A DNA stretch of 64,000 bases from an uncultured Neptuniibacter sp. (lineage in GTDB: Bacteria; Pseudomonadota; Gammaproteobacteria; Pseudomonadales; Balneatricaceae). Numbering within the stretch: position 1 is the first letter of the stretch; each line of letters opens with the position of its first letter. The stretch lies in assembly GCF_947498015.1 (NCBI RefSeq), contig NZ_CANMIR010000008.1, positions 62,001 to 126,000 of the forward strand, in the 5' to 3' direction. The notes beneath the pieces were generated by a model. That model worked only from the letters and a program-made list of their open reading frames with translations. It was not told the DNA's origin and made no database searches. Shown here piece by piece: positions 1 through 8,860 of the stretch. Made by a program: the position numbers and the translations under genes.

Positions 1-1095
1 GATCAGGAAACCTGCAATGTACTGATCGATCACTTCACCAATATCTATGATTCGGGAACATTGAGGTCATTACCGGCATTCCTCAATATTACGGACGGTT
101 TTTTGAGAACTGGAAGCCTACCAAGCTTGTCACGCCACAATCTGGTTATCAATTTAAGCCTAGCCTCAACATCTCAGGCGTTTATTCATGCTCTCAAGAA
201 ATATGTAGAAGCGGGATACAGACTAGTATTGAATGATTTTGAGTATCATCCGGAATATGATGCACTACTGGAACTAGCAGCCATTGTTCGCGTTGATATT
301 CGTCACTACTCTGATCAGGAGGTCTTGCAGCATCTTGCTCAGCTTAAGAAATTTAACGTTACCTGCCTGGCAGAGCAGGTTGAATCTTATGTTGAATTTG
401 AACGCTGCCAATCCCTTGGCTTCAAACTATTCCAAGGCAACTTCCTGTCAAAGCCGGCGATTATTGAAGGCAGAAAACTCAGCTCCAACCAAGCAGTCAT
501 TATCCATCTTCTGGCAGCCCTTCAGGACAAAGATGTCACCCCAGCAGAACTTGCCGATATCAGTTCAAGAGATCCACAGCTCACCTATAAACTTCTCCGC
601 ATCGTTAATTCCGCCCAGTACAATCTAAGCAATAAAATTGAGAGCTTATCTCAAGCTATTATTGCGCTGGGAATTAACGAAGTTAATAAGTGGGCTACGT
701 TGCTGGCCTTATCGAGTAATGATGAACGTCCGAGTGAGCTTGTCAGACAGATCCTAATGACTGCTCGCATGTGTGAGTTTGTAGCCTATAAAACGAAGGA
801 AGTAGATTCTGAACTAGCTTTTATGACTGGCGTGCTCTCTTTATTAGATGCGTTGCTTGAGATAGACCAGCAAACCCTGCTATCCCAACTATCAATCTCA
901 GAAGATATTATCAGTGCGATCACCCGGTACGAGGGCAAAGCGGGCAAACTACTTCAAGCAATCAATTTCTATATGATCGGACAATCCAGTTTCAACCTCC
1001 CCCCCTCTCTCCAGGAGATCTATGCCGAAGCCTATTACGAGTCCCTTCGCTGGAGCAACGAAACCATGCAGATAATGCAGGGCTCTCACCTATAA
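1..1095 (+). CDS. EAL/HDOD signalling protein (5' truncated by window)
   Basis: The frame is open from base 1, so the true start lies before the window; a TTG at 61 is only an internal codon. The first ~150 visible residues look like the end of an EAL domain with eroded catalysis: the usual DDFG is NDFE and the usual EGVE is EQVE. The rest is an HDOD domain (ELADISSRDPQLTYKLLRIVN, then the SLSQAIIALGINEV stretch). This is the YuxH/CdgJ type of architecture, in which a non-catalytic EAL domain and HDOD act as a signalling scaffold, often in motility or c-di-GMP circuits. It converges with the LysR gene and overlaps its end by 6 bases. The family call is firm; the role is inferred. Confidence 0.85.
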   Translation, partial: DQETCNVLIDHFTNIYDSGTLRSLPAFLNITDGFLRTGSLPSLSRHNLVINLSLASTSQAFIHALKKYVEAGYRLVLNDFEYHPEYDALLELAAIVRVDIRHYSDQEVLQHLAQLKKFNVTCLAEQVESYVEFERCQSLGFKLFQGNFLSKPAIIEGRKLSSNQAVIIHLLAALQDKDVTPAELADISSRDPQLTYKLLRIVNSAQYNLSNKIESLSQAIIALGINEVNKWATLLALSSNDERPSELVRQILMTARMCEFVAYKTKEVDSELAFMTGVLSLLDALLEIDQQTLLSQLSISEDIISAITRYEGKAGKLLQAINFYMIGQSSFNLPPSLQEIYAEAYYESLRWSNETMQIMQGSHL

Positions 1096-2013
1096 GCTTG
1101 GTGTAAAGATCTGCGTCAATTCAGAGCGAACCCAGCGGCACATTGGATCATGATGAAAACGTTCATGCCAATATAGGTAAAGTATCACCTCAGACAGATC
1201 AAATTCAGCCGGCAGAGGACGAACAACCAGACTGGTATTCTTAACCAGATGCTGCGCCATCACAGCAGGTAATGTAAAGACAAGGTCGGAATGCTGACAA
1301 AATTCGGTTACAGACATAAAACTGGCAAGTCGAAGCATCACTTTACGACTTAACCCCAGCTCAGAAAGAGCATCATCCATCATCCCAGGGCCTTTACCTG
1401 TAATCGAAACGAGACCATGTGATGCATTCGCATAATCATGAAGGCTCATCTGCCCCTCAGCCAGCGGATTTTTTTGATCCAGCACACAGAGGTGACCCGA
1501 TTTTGCAATCTCTATCCGCCTGAATTGATCATGGCCTGACTGGGGATACAAACCCGTTATCGTGAAATGTACCTCCCCCCTCTCTAGTAGTTCAAAGTGC
1601 TCGCTTCTTTGTGGCACAACCTCCACGCTGAGATTAGGAGCTTTATGCCTCAACATCCTGACAAACTCAGGCATAAGCAGGATCAGCTCAAGATCTAGTC
1701 CAGTCAGTTTCAGCACCCCTTCAGCCTGAAAAGGATCAAAAACAACCGGCTGCATGATCGCCTCAACATCCACTAACACCTGCTCCAACTGCGGTTGAAG
1801 TTGAGCTGCCCGAGAGCTCAGGTCATAACCCGTGCCTGTCCGGACCAGTATCGGATCTTCAAGTGAAAGACGAAGCCTCTGTAGAGCACGACTCACTGCA
1901 GGCTGGCTCATACCGAGTCGTTCAGCAGCTTTTGAAACGTGCCGATCTTCAAGTAACGCCTTCAATACCACTAATAGATTTAGATCCACAGATCTTAAAT
2001 TCATTTCACGCAT
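1090..2013 (-). CDS. LysR-family transcriptional regulator
   Basis: Of 307 residues, an N-terminal winged helix-turn-helix (about 8-67, containing HVSKAAERLGMSQPAVSRAL) is followed by a periplasmic-binding-protein-like effector domain. The start may be the fourth codon (MNLRSVDLNLL, ATG at 2004), which is the usual LysR beginning; neither ATG has a strong ribosome binding site. It is divergent from the cytochrome b561-YceI pair across 72 bases, so that pair is the most likely target. The effector cannot be read from the sequence. Confidence 0.9.
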   Translation of the reverse strand: MREMNLRSVDLNLLVVLKALLEDRHVSKAAERLGMSQPAVSRALQRLRLSLEDPILVRTGTGYDLSSRAAQLQPQLEQVLVDVEAIMQPVVFDPFQAEGVLKLTGLDLELILLMPEFVRMLRHKAPNLSVEVVPQRSEHFELLERGEVHFTITGLYPQSGHDQFRRIEIAKSGHLCVLDQKNPLAEGQMSLHDYANASHGLVSITGKGPGMMDDALSELGLSRKVMLRLASFMSVTEFCQHSDLVFTLPAVMAQHLVKNTSLVVRPLPAEFDLSEVILYLYWHERFHHDPMCRWVRSELTQIFTPSL

Positions 2014-2085
2014 AGCAACAATAATAAATATGCATTAGACGCATTCAATACTAACGTTTAAATTGATCAATAGAAACGGCTCGCA

Positions 2086-2709
2086 ATGAATATACAGTGC
2101 GATGCGGCCAACAATCATCAGGTAGGGTATCTGCAATCAATGGTTTTCCATCGTAAATTAATTAATGATCAATCATCTTATGGCTGGGGTCATATATTAC
2201 TTCACTGGCTGATCGCATTCGCTATTATCGGTTTATATCCCTTAGGGCTCTATATCGAAACACTGGACTATTATGATCCGGCATACCGAACCATACCCTA
2301 TTGGCATAAAAGCATCGGCGCGCTAATCATATTCGCCCTTGTATTCAGAGTGTTATGGCGTGTGTTGAATAAACCACCTGCACCGCTGCCACAGCCTGAG
2401 CGTATGAAGCAACTTGCCAAGCTTGCACATCTAATGCTTTATGCGCTTCTCATACTCACGCTCGTTTCGGGCTATCTGATCTCCACCGCTGATGGTCGCA
2501 GCATTGAGGTATTTAGCTGGTTTAACATACCTGCTCTGCCATTCGCCTTCGATAATCAGGAAGATATTGCTGGAGAGATTCATTTTTTTGCAGCAACTGC
2601 ACTAATATCAATATCATCACTGCATGCTTTAGCAGCACTAAAGCATCATTTTATAGACAAAGATACAACACTAACGCGCATGCTTGCGCTACATGAGGAC
2701 CCCCAATGA
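2086..2709 (+). CDS. Cytochrome b561 family protein
   Basis: A four-helix membrane protein (helices near residues 35-57, 76-94, 112-133 and 165-186) with His residues placed as b-type haem ligands: H36/H40 in helix 1, H74 before helix 2, H115 in helix 3 and H180 in helix 4. Members shuttle electrons between quinol and partners in the inner membrane. The start is uncertain. ATG at 2086 gives an unusually long N-terminus; ATG at 2140 (residue 19) gives the usual family length and has GGTAGGG 12 bases upstream. The stop overlaps the start of the YceI gene by 4 bases (ATGA), so the two are co-translated; b561-YceI pairing is common in proteobacteria. Confidence 0.88.
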   Translation: MNIQCDAANNHQVGYLQSMVFHRKLINDQSSYGWGHILLHWLIAFAIIGLYPLGLYIETLDYYDPAYRTIPYWHKSIGALIIFALVFRVLWRVLNKPPAPLPQPERMKQLAKLAHLMLYALLILTLVSGYLISTADGRSIEVFSWFNIPALPFAFDNQEDIAGEIHFFAATALISISSLHALAALKHHFIDKDTTLTRMLALHEDPQ

Positions 2710-3278
2710 AAGCTAAATTTATTAAAGGACTGGCCCTGGCTTCAGCGTTATCCGTAGCGCCAACCTATGCAGCTGACTATGTAATCGATTCAAAAGGCGC
2801 GCATGCATCTATTCAATTCCGAATTAGCCATCTGGGCACAAGCTGGTTAACTGGTCGCTTTAATACATTTACTGGAGCGTTCAGCTATGACGCTGAAAAT
2901 CCTGCGGCCTCCAGTGTAAATGTTGAAGTTGATGTCACCTCTTTTGATTCCAACCATGCTGAGCGTGACAAACATATTAAAGGGGATGAGTTCCTGGATG
3001 TATCGAAATTCCCTAAGGCAACCTTTAAAAGCACATCATTCACTCCCAATGAAGAGGGAGGTGTTATGAAAGGGATGCTGACTCTTTACGGTCAGACCAA
3101 AGAGATCGCTATAGATGTACAGAAGGTTGGCGAAGGTAAAGATCCATGGGGCGGATACCGTGCCGGCTTCTCAGGTACTGTAGAGCTTACTCCAAAAGAT
3201 TTTGGCATGACTTATAATCTTGGCCCAGCTGCAGAAACTGTATATCTGGATCTCAATATCGAAGGGATTCGTCAGTAA
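2706..3278 (+). CDS. YceI family periplasmic protein
   Basis: A 190-residue protein with a Sec signal peptide (about 1-22, cut near TYAA) followed by a lipocalin-like YceI beta-barrel: the YVIDSKGAHASIQFRISHLG opening, the DSNHAERDKHIKGDEFLD motif and a GTVELTPKDFGM segment near the end. YceI proteins bind polyisoprenoid or amide-type ligands in the periplasm and are often paired with b561, as here. Their physiological role is not settled. A hairpin follows the stop. Confidence 0.93.
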   Translation: MKAKFIKGLALASALSVAPTYAADYVIDSKGAHASIQFRISHLGTSWLTGRFNTFTGAFSYDAENPAASSVNVEVDVTSFDSNHAERDKHIKGDEFLDVSKFPKATFKSTSFTPNEEGGVMKGMLTLYGQTKEIAIDVQKVGEGKDPWGGYRAGFSGTVELTPKDFGMTYNLGPAAETVYLDLNIEGIRQ

Positions 3279-3286
3279 TTAATCAA

Positions 3287-3312
3287 TAAGGCGGGCTATC
3301 ATGCCCGCCTTA
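3287..3312 (+). terminator. Hairpin after YceI gene
   Basis: A perfect 10-bp stem (TAAGGCGGGC / GCCCGCCTTA) with loop TATCAT, 8 bases after the YceI stop and 16 bases before the stop of the convergent metallohydrolase gene. There is no long T run, so it is a moderate, possibly bidirectional terminator. Confidence 0.6.
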
Positions 3313-3328
3313 TCCCTAACCGTAACGA

Positions 3329-4291
3329 CTACTCAAACTCCATCGCTTCAAATACCCGACCTGCATTCTTAGCTGCCAACTGATCAAAGGTTTCAAGATG
3401 TGCATATGGAGACTGATCGATTGAGTAAGCATCTTCCAAAGATCCTCCCTCTTCCAGTAGCACTGCGACCTTGCCACGAAGGTAACTCAGGTACCCTCTC
3501 GTCCAACGATCCACCGTTGAAAAGTCTGTGGCCTCTCCATGCCCAGGAATGATGATCTTATCCTTTGCAAAGGGGGTAAAGTGATCGTTCCACGTTTGCA
3601 GCCATTCCAAGGTATCAGTATCAGGGAAGATGGGTAACAACCTTTGTTGAAAAGCCATATCCCCAGCGATGAGTACGTTAGCGTCTGGAACAAAGACTGA
3701 GATATCACCCGGCGAATGTGCAGGCCCAAACCGAATCAAACGGACTTCCAGGCCTCCCAGATCAATCTTCATCTCATCTCCGAAAGTCTGATCAATCTCA
3801 ACAAGTGCGGTACCCTCTGCACGCTCTTTCAGAATTGACTTAAGGTTATCAAGGCCATCCAAGCCTAGCTCATCAATCTCTTCCAGAGCCTCTTCATGAG
3901 CAATTATCTTGGCGCCAAGTGCCTTCCAATAACCATTACCTAAAATTGCATGAGACTGACCATTCTCATTCACCACATACCTGACAGGAAGATCGGTGAT
4001 TTTGGTTATTTCACTGTGTAAAGCTTTCGCCAATAGATAGGAGGAACCTCCATTGACCACCAAAACAGCCTCATCCCCGATGACAAACGACAGGTTATTG
4101 TTGTGACCAGCATTTTCATAGCTGTAGTATTGGGTAGCCCCTATAGCCGACCAGACCCGTTCTGCAACTTTAACCGGTTGACTATAAAGCAGAGACTCTG
4201 GGTATTTATCTGCGGGACTCATAGAAAAAGCAACGGCAGGTAAAAGCAGCAACGAGAGTACTGCTTTACTTATAAATGATTTTATCTTCAT
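3329..4291 (-). CDS. Secreted metallo-beta-lactamase-fold protein with eroded zinc motif
   Basis: A 320-residue protein with a signal peptide (about 1-23, AVAFS). The MBL fold is recognisable: GPAHSPGD (H192), LIAGDMAF (D211) and IPGHGE (H251) match motifs 3-5. The motif that should read HxHxDH is instead NGQSHA at 110-115 within VVNENGQSHAILGN. Aligned without gaps, three zinc-ligand His positions are N110, Q112 and A115, and the Asp position is H114. The nearest relatives I recognise are SoxH-like or quinoprotein-relay hydrolases. Activity may be lost or use a single metal. It is divergent from a small membrane protein gene; no partner enzyme is adjacent. Confidence 0.8.
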   Translation of the reverse strand: MKIKSFISKAVLSLLLLPAVAFSMSPADKYPESLLYSQPVKVAERVWSAIGATQYYSYENAGHNNNLSFVIGDEAVLVVNGGSSYLLAKALHSEITKITDLPVRYVVNENGQSHAILGNGYWKALGAKIIAHEEALEEIDELGLDGLDNLKSILKERAEGTALVEIDQTFGDEMKIDLGGLEVRLIRFGPAHSPGDISVFVPDANVLIAGDMAFQQRLLPIFPDTDTLEWLQTWNDHFTPFAKDKIIIPGHGEATDFSTVDRWTRGYLSYLRGKVAVLLEEGGSLEDAYSIDQSPYAHLETFDQLAAKNAGRVFEAMEFE

Positions 4292-4460
4292 TGTTCTCTT
4301 CTTATTGTTGTCGAAAAAACAGCATCAACTCAATATAAGACATCACTTATTTAACGACAAGGAATATCGATATAGCATGTCTATATAAACAACCATTCCT
4401 CTTGCAAAACAGTCCCTGAGCAAACAGACTTACCCCTTGAAGAAAGAAGAGGATCTAACT

Positions 4461-4913
4461 TTGAGCACGACAAAATTCACATGCGATAAAGAGTTTTTCG
4501 AAAAAAAGATTTCATTGCTGACTAATCTGCAATTGGGATTTGTAGGTACCGCGCTGATGCTCATGATGATGGATCTGTCGAAGATTTATCTTCTGGTCCC
4601 TCTGATTATTGGTCTGATTCTCTCAAGTTGGTACAAAAGTAATTTTGAGAAGATCCAATCCGAGGTAAAAGATGCTTATGTAGAATTTGCTCCAAAATCT
4701 CTTCTCTTCGTACAGCCAGCTACTGAATCTGAACAGAGAGTAACTTTCAGGGAGCTAGAGGAGATCGATTGTCATAAAGAGAATTTTATCAACGTCATTA
4801 CGCTGTATCTGAAAGATGGAAAGGAAAAACTACAATTTAAAGGATTTAAAGAGAGCGATCATCTTCTCCAGACCCTGAGTACACACATTCAGTCTGAAGA
4901 TAGCACAAAATAA
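4461..4913 (+). CDS. Small inner-membrane protein of unknown function
   Basis: I place the start at TTG 4461 because AAGAGGAT (4447-4454) sits 6-7 bases upstream as a ribosome binding site; an in-frame TTG at 4437 lacks one. The 150-residue product has a membrane hairpin (two helices, about 22-38 and 41-58), followed by a soluble ~90-residue domain. That domain has alternating strands (VTFRELEEIDCHKE, INVITLYLKDGKEKLQFKGF) and a final helix, which resembles a bacterial PH-like domain with a membrane anchor. That fold reading is inference. No family is recognised. Confidence 0.6.
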   Translation: MSTTKFTCDKEFFEKKISLLTNLQLGFVGTALMLMMMDLSKIYLLVPLIIGLILSSWYKSNFEKIQSEVKDAYVEFAPKSLLFVQPATESEQRVTFRELEEIDCHKENFINVITLYLKDGKEKLQFKGFKESDHLLQTLSTHIQSEDSTK

Positions 4914-4915
4914 AA

Positions 4916-4942
4916 AAGAGCCACTTTCCTTAAGTAGCTCTT
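4916..4942 (-). terminator. Intrinsic terminator of TetR gene
   Basis: An 11-bp stem with one mismatch (AAGAGCCACTT / AAGTAGCTCTT, 5-base loop). On the minus strand it is followed by TTTTTTATTTT, so it terminates the TetR transcript; the T tract lies over the stop of the convergent membrane-protein gene. Confidence 0.8.
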
Positions 4943-4960
4943 ACAACCTTGTATTTTCGC

Positions 4961-5611
4961 CTACTGACACTTGGCCAACGAAGTTACTTTAATTTCTGAG
5001 ATATCACCAGCCGCCTCCATCTTCGCTTCTACATCTAAAAGCCCTTCCAGGATACGGCGACACCCTCTCCAGTAACATCGTAAACTTGCACTGTCACCAG
5101 AGATGAAGAAGCGGTTCATCAATCCTTGTTCTAAGGTCGATATGATTTGCACAGTGTTATGTAGCGTGGCATGACTCGTACCCGGAGATACCGCTTTAAG
5201 TTGTTTGAGGCGATGAAATGAGATCTCATCCATCAATCTCCTAAGAGTTACCTGCAGGTTCTTGTTATTGGCAGAAGCAGAAATAAAACCAAACAGTGCT
5301 TTAGACGACTCTGAACTTGTAATAAAACAATCAAACAACTGATCTTCAAGCTGATCTAAAAAGTCCTGCTTGCTCGAAGGAATAGAGTAAGAACTTATTC
5401 GCAATGCAATACCTTGCGCTAACCTTTCTAGCACCTCGCTAACGACATCAGTCATCGTCTTGAAATGATGGTAAAGGCCACCTTTACTGATCTTTGCTTC
5501 TTCAATGAGGCGACCGGCAGTAAGCGCATCCAGACCATCGAGACTGATGATTTTGATTGCCGACTGAAGGATTAAATTTCGTGTCAGGTCAGAATTTCCG
5601 TTGGGGCACAT
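4961..5611 (-). CDS. TetR/AcrR-family transcriptional regulator
   Basis: A 216-residue regulator. Residues 9-55 form a TetR helix-turn-helix (LILQSAIKIISLDGLDALTAG, then the recognition helix ISKGGLYHHFKTM). The rest is the all-helical ligand and dimer domain, which is not diagnostic of the effector. No divergent transporter or enzyme adjoins it: the 381 bases upstream lead to a receiver-domain gene on the other strand. The target is therefore not evident. Confidence 0.9.
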   Translation of the reverse strand: MCPNGNSDLTRNLILQSAIKIISLDGLDALTAGRLIEEAKISKGGLYHHFKTMTDVVSEVLERLAQGIALRISSYSIPSSKQDFLDQLEDQLFDCFITSSESSKALFGFISASANNKNLQVTLRRLMDEISFHRLKQLKAVSPGTSHATLHNTVQIISTLEQGLMNRFFISGDSASLRCYWRGCRRILEGLLDVEAKMEAAGDISEIKVTSLAKCQ

Positions 5612-5992
5612 AGATGAAGACCTTATTCCTATTTGAACTACCTAGAGTTTCATCAAATTAATCAACTCTTCTCTTCCTATGCTACGCCCATAAGAATTGT
5701 CACGACATTAAAACAGAGAACTTTTGTGACTCAGGTCAAGTAGCCCAGGCGAATGACTGACCTAGGCTTCAATCAACTACAGTTTTTTATACGCAATAAA
5801 AAGCCAACCTGTGAATGAATCACAGGTTGGCAGCCAAAGGCAGAAGAGGATCGTTGTAAGCGTATTAGATCAGATAGACCATGAATCTAAGATGAACTGA
5901 AATGACAACCCTCTAAAGAAGTTAACCCTCACAGATAAAAACATCTCTAGATTAATAAGTTAACGCACTTTTATGATTCTTCATTCTCTGTC
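5612..5992. other. Intergenic region with orphan terminator
   Basis: 381 bases between the TetR gene and the two-receiver gene. Its clearest content is the minus-strand terminator at 5803-5831. No protein-coding frame of convincing length is present; a 24-codon minus-strand frame near 5870-5945 has no ribosome binding site. The stretch from 5832 to about 5990 could template a short minus-strand RNA ending at that terminator. Confidence 0.5.
5803..5831 (-). terminator. Orphan intrinsic terminator
   Basis: A perfect 12-bp stem (GCCAACCTGTGA / TCACAGGTTGGC, loop ATGAA). On the minus strand it is followed directly by TTTTTATT. No minus-strand gene lies upstream of it between 5832 and the + strand receiver gene starting at 5993, so it appears to end an unannotated short transcript. 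Confidence 0.75.
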
Positions 5993-6868
5993 ATGATCTA
6001 TGATATACGTATCGCTAAAGCCAGATCCTTGCCCACTCTGGCCAACATTTTTTATGGATATCAGGATATGGAATTAAGTAGTCTTTATGTCACTGTCATA
6101 GAACCTTCTAAAGTCCAGCGACATATAATCACCGGCCATCTTAATAGCTTCGGAATTCAGCATATAGAGGAGTTTGAAGAGGCGAAACCAGCACTGGAGC
6201 ATATGAAGAGCTCCCCCCCTGATCTGGTACTTTCTGCCATGCACCTCCCTGATATGACAGGAACAGAGCTTGTTACCCAGATGAGAGGCCTGGAAGCTTT
6301 AGAATCGATAACATTCTTACTGATCTCTTCAGAAACACACTACCGTTATCTGGAGCCCATTCGTCAGGCTGGTGCCATTGCAATTCTACCCAAACCATTT
6401 AGCCGCGAAGAGATGGCCACAGCATTACGAAGCACGCTGGATTACATCACTGATTTCGAAACTGAGAATGACAGTGACGACTATGATGCTCTGCGGGTTC
6501 TGGTTGTAGACGATAGTCAGATGTCCAGGAACTATCTGAAACAAGTACTTGATTCACTCTCTATTCATTCCATCGATGCCGCCAAAGATGGGTCTGAAGC
6601 CCTTGAATTGTTCAATCAGGGTAATCGCTACGACCTGATCATCACTGATTACAATATGCCTAATGTTGATGGGCAGGAGCTAACCGTTCATATCCGAAAT
6701 CATAGTGAACAACCTACTGTTCCTATTCTGATGATCACTAGTGAACAAAACGAAAGTCGCTTAGCCGCCGTCCAAAGTGCTGGTGTCTCTGCAATTTGCA
6801 GTAAACCGCTCTCTTACGAAACGGTGAAACAGCTGATTGAACAGTTAGTCACCGATTACGACCTATAA
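5993..6868 (+). CDS. Tandem receiver protein: pseudo-receiver plus intact receiver
   Basis: A 291-residue protein with two CheY-like receiver domains (about 30-155 and 167-290) and no output domain. In the first, the acidic pair is IEP (E37 only) and the phosphoacceptor position is A82 in LSAMHLPDMTG, so it cannot be phosphorylated in the normal way; K134 remains. The second has D173/D174, acceptor D219 (IITDYNMP), a Thr in LMITSE and the SKP lysine, so it should be functional. An internal ATG at 6068 (residue 26) would also keep both domains; the start is uncertain. It stands alone, convergent with a chemoreceptor gene. A role as a phosphate sink or adaptor in chemotaxis or motility is inference. 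Confidence 0.9.
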   Translation: MIYDIRIAKARSLPTLANIFYGYQDMELSSLYVTVIEPSKVQRHIITGHLNSFGIQHIEEFEEAKPALEHMKSSPPDLVLSAMHLPDMTGTELVTQMRGLEALESITFLLISSETHYRYLEPIRQAGAIAILPKPFSREEMATALRSTLDYITDFETENDSDDYDALRVLVVDDSQMSRNYLKQVLDSLSIHSIDAAKDGSEALELFNQGNRYDLIITDYNMPNVDGQELTVHIRNHSEQPTVPILMITSEQNESRLAAVQSAGVSAICSKPLSYETVKQLIEQLVTDYDL

Positions 6869-6880
6869 GATCCAAATATA

Positions 6881-6909
6881 AAAAAACGCGGCATATGCCG
6901 CGTTTTTTT
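6881..6909 (+). terminator. Bidirectional terminator
   Basis: An 18-base palindrome ACGCGGCATATGCCGCGT is flanked by six A on the left and seven or more T on the right. It can terminate the receiver gene (+) and the convergent chemoreceptor gene (-). Confidence 0.92.
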
Positions 6910-6920
6910 TATGTACTGTA

Positions 6921-8732
6921 TCAGGACTTATCATCCAGAAGGTTTTCAGGGGCAAAGCCCATAATCAAAGCCCCCCAATGCTGTCCGTTGACATACAACG
7001 GGATCGCCAGGTCATTTAAAATTTCACCCGTATCACGAATGAATGTCTGCAATAAGAAAGGAGCCGTTGAAGAAGCCCTGCGGATTTCAGCACGGTTACC
7101 TGCAAATATACGTCGGTTACGACTTTTAGCATTGTCGATATCAAAATTACCCGTTATCCGCTCAGACACTTTTGTATGGTGTGCCGGCGCATAGCCATTG
7201 CGGTCCACCGCGATAGCGTAAATAAACTCAGAGCGCTCAGAGATAAAGCTATCAAAAATAGGTCTCAACAGTGCATCATATTGATCGACATAGCTCGTAT
7301 CATACTTCTCCGGTATCTGACCATCATTTGTACGCACGTAATTCGTATCAAATAGATTGCATCCACGTGAAGATAGGCTTTCAAGTGTGCCCTGAACCTG
7401 TTGCGCCCACTGGCGACCTGTCTGAATCATCCCTTCAAATCCGCCATAGCCGATGATAAAGCGTGACAACAGTTCCTGAGTCTCCTCTGTAGAGTGCTCC
7501 AACTCTTCAGAAAAATGACGGGATTGTTCTATCTCGCCATGCATAGAGGTCGATATATTCGTAATCTCCGAAACATGATTGTGCGATTCACGGTTGGTGT
7601 AAGCAAGCTCATCAATTGCTGCACTGATACTACTTAGCTGACTATTTAGCTCTTCGAAATCGCTTACAAGCCCATGGAATTGATCATTGGTGCTGCCAAT
7701 AAACTCTTCAGTAGAGCCTACATACTCAAGAATAGTGGCCGCACTGGTACGTGTACTTCCAACAAGCGAAGACATTTGTGAAATATTCTGATCAATCTCA
7801 CTGGTGGCGGTGCTCACTTTCTGTGATAGATTTCTAACCTCATCCGCCACCACGGAGAAACCACGCCCGGCTTCTCCCGCTCGCGCCGCCTCAATAGAGG
7901 CATTCAATGCCAACAAGTTGGTCTGGTCAGAAAAATCTTTGACCATTCCAAGAATCTCAGTGATATTTCGGGAATTACTTTCCAACTGATGGACAGTCTC
8001 CTGGAAATCTGTAACTTGATGCCTGATCGCTTCAACCTGATTCTGAACTCGTCCTAGCTCACTGCTTGATGTACGTATTTCATCAAGGTTTTTGCTGTTT
8101 CGTTCAGATATTTCCAGAGTACTACCCGCTATATTGTCTATAGCCTGAGTTGCTTCCTGAGAGGACTGGAACACCTTTTGCGCTTGCTCCTCCTGGGTAT
8201 TGGCTGATTGCTGCGCCTCTATCAATACTTTCTGTAACCGAGTAGAGCTCAAAGCAACGCTCACACTTCTGCGGCGACTTTCCGCAATCATCCCTTTTAG
8301 ACTAGCCGAGAAAGCGTTGTAACTCTCAGCCATCTCAGATATTTCATCGTAGGTATATTCCGGCAACGTCGCAGAAATATCACCATCCTTATCCTTAATA
8401 GCTTTCAGTACATCAGTCATCGCATTGATCGGTTTTAAGAATAGGTGGCGCATAAAGAAGATCGTGAAGATCCCTGAGATAAGCGCAAAACTGACTGTAG
8501 CAGTGCCGTATAACCAGAAGGAATCCAGATGAGCTTTAAAAGCCTCAATGGATATCTCACCCTGTCCGGCGCTTGCTAAGCTTGTTTCAAGCTTATTGAA
8601 ATGAATATATCCGATGATAAGCAATATGATGTGGGGTAATAGCAGAAACAGGACGTTCCCGGTTATCTTCTTCGTCAATGTGTTGAAGAAGTTCTTCTCT
8701 ACACTTTTATAAAGGCTCATTTTCACTCTCAT
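6921..8732 (-). CDS. Methyl-accepting chemotaxis protein with C-terminal sensor-like domain
   Basis: 603 residues. TM1 (26-44) and TM2 (73-95) enclose a periplasmic loop of only about 28 residues, so there is no ligand-binding ectodomain. HAMP follows (97-150), then the signalling coiled coil with the conserved tip around 268-302 ([18 protein letters not shown]). After residue ~440 comes a C-terminal cytoplasmic domain of ~160 residues ([38 protein letters not shown]) that looks PAS/Cache-like. I recall the same tail in Pseudomonas receptors. The input is therefore probably cytoplasmic or redox related (inference). The start may be the fifth codon. Confidence 0.92.
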   Translation of the reverse strand: MRVKMSLYKSVEKNFFNTLTKKITGNVLFLLLPHIILLIIGYIHFNKLETSLASAGQGEISIEAFKAHLDSFWLYGTATVSFALISGIFTIFFMRHLFLKPINAMTDVLKAIKDKDGDISATLPEYTYDEISEMAESYNAFSASLKGMIAESRRRSVSVALSSTRLQKVLIEAQQSANTQEEQAQKVFQSSQEATQAIDNIAGSTLEISERNSKNLDEIRTSSSELGRVQNQVEAIRHQVTDFQETVHQLESNSRNITEILGMVKDFSDQTNLLALNASIEAARAGEAGRGFSVVADEVRNLSQKVSTATSEIDQNISQMSSLVGSTRTSAATILEYVGSTEEFIGSTNDQFHGLVSDFEELNSQLSSISAAIDELAYTNRESHNHVSEITNISTSMHGEIEQSRHFSEELEHSTEETQELLSRFIIGYGGFEGMIQTGRQWAQQVQGTLESLSSRGCNLFDTNYVRTNDGQIPEKYDTSYVDQYDALLRPIFDSFISERSEFIYAIAVDRNGYAPAHHTKVSERITGNFDIDNAKSRNRRIFAGNRAEIRRASSTAPFLLQTFIRDTGEILNDLAIPLYVNGQHWGALIMGFAPENLLDDKS

Positions 8733-8860
8733 TATTTTTATTAATATCCAATTCCTTCTGGCTTTCTTGCCTGATGCTCTGAGATCGCATCATTAACGTC
8801 GTAGACTACAACTTTTTACGGCAATTAAGAACATACCATTTTTTCAATTCAAACAAAGCC

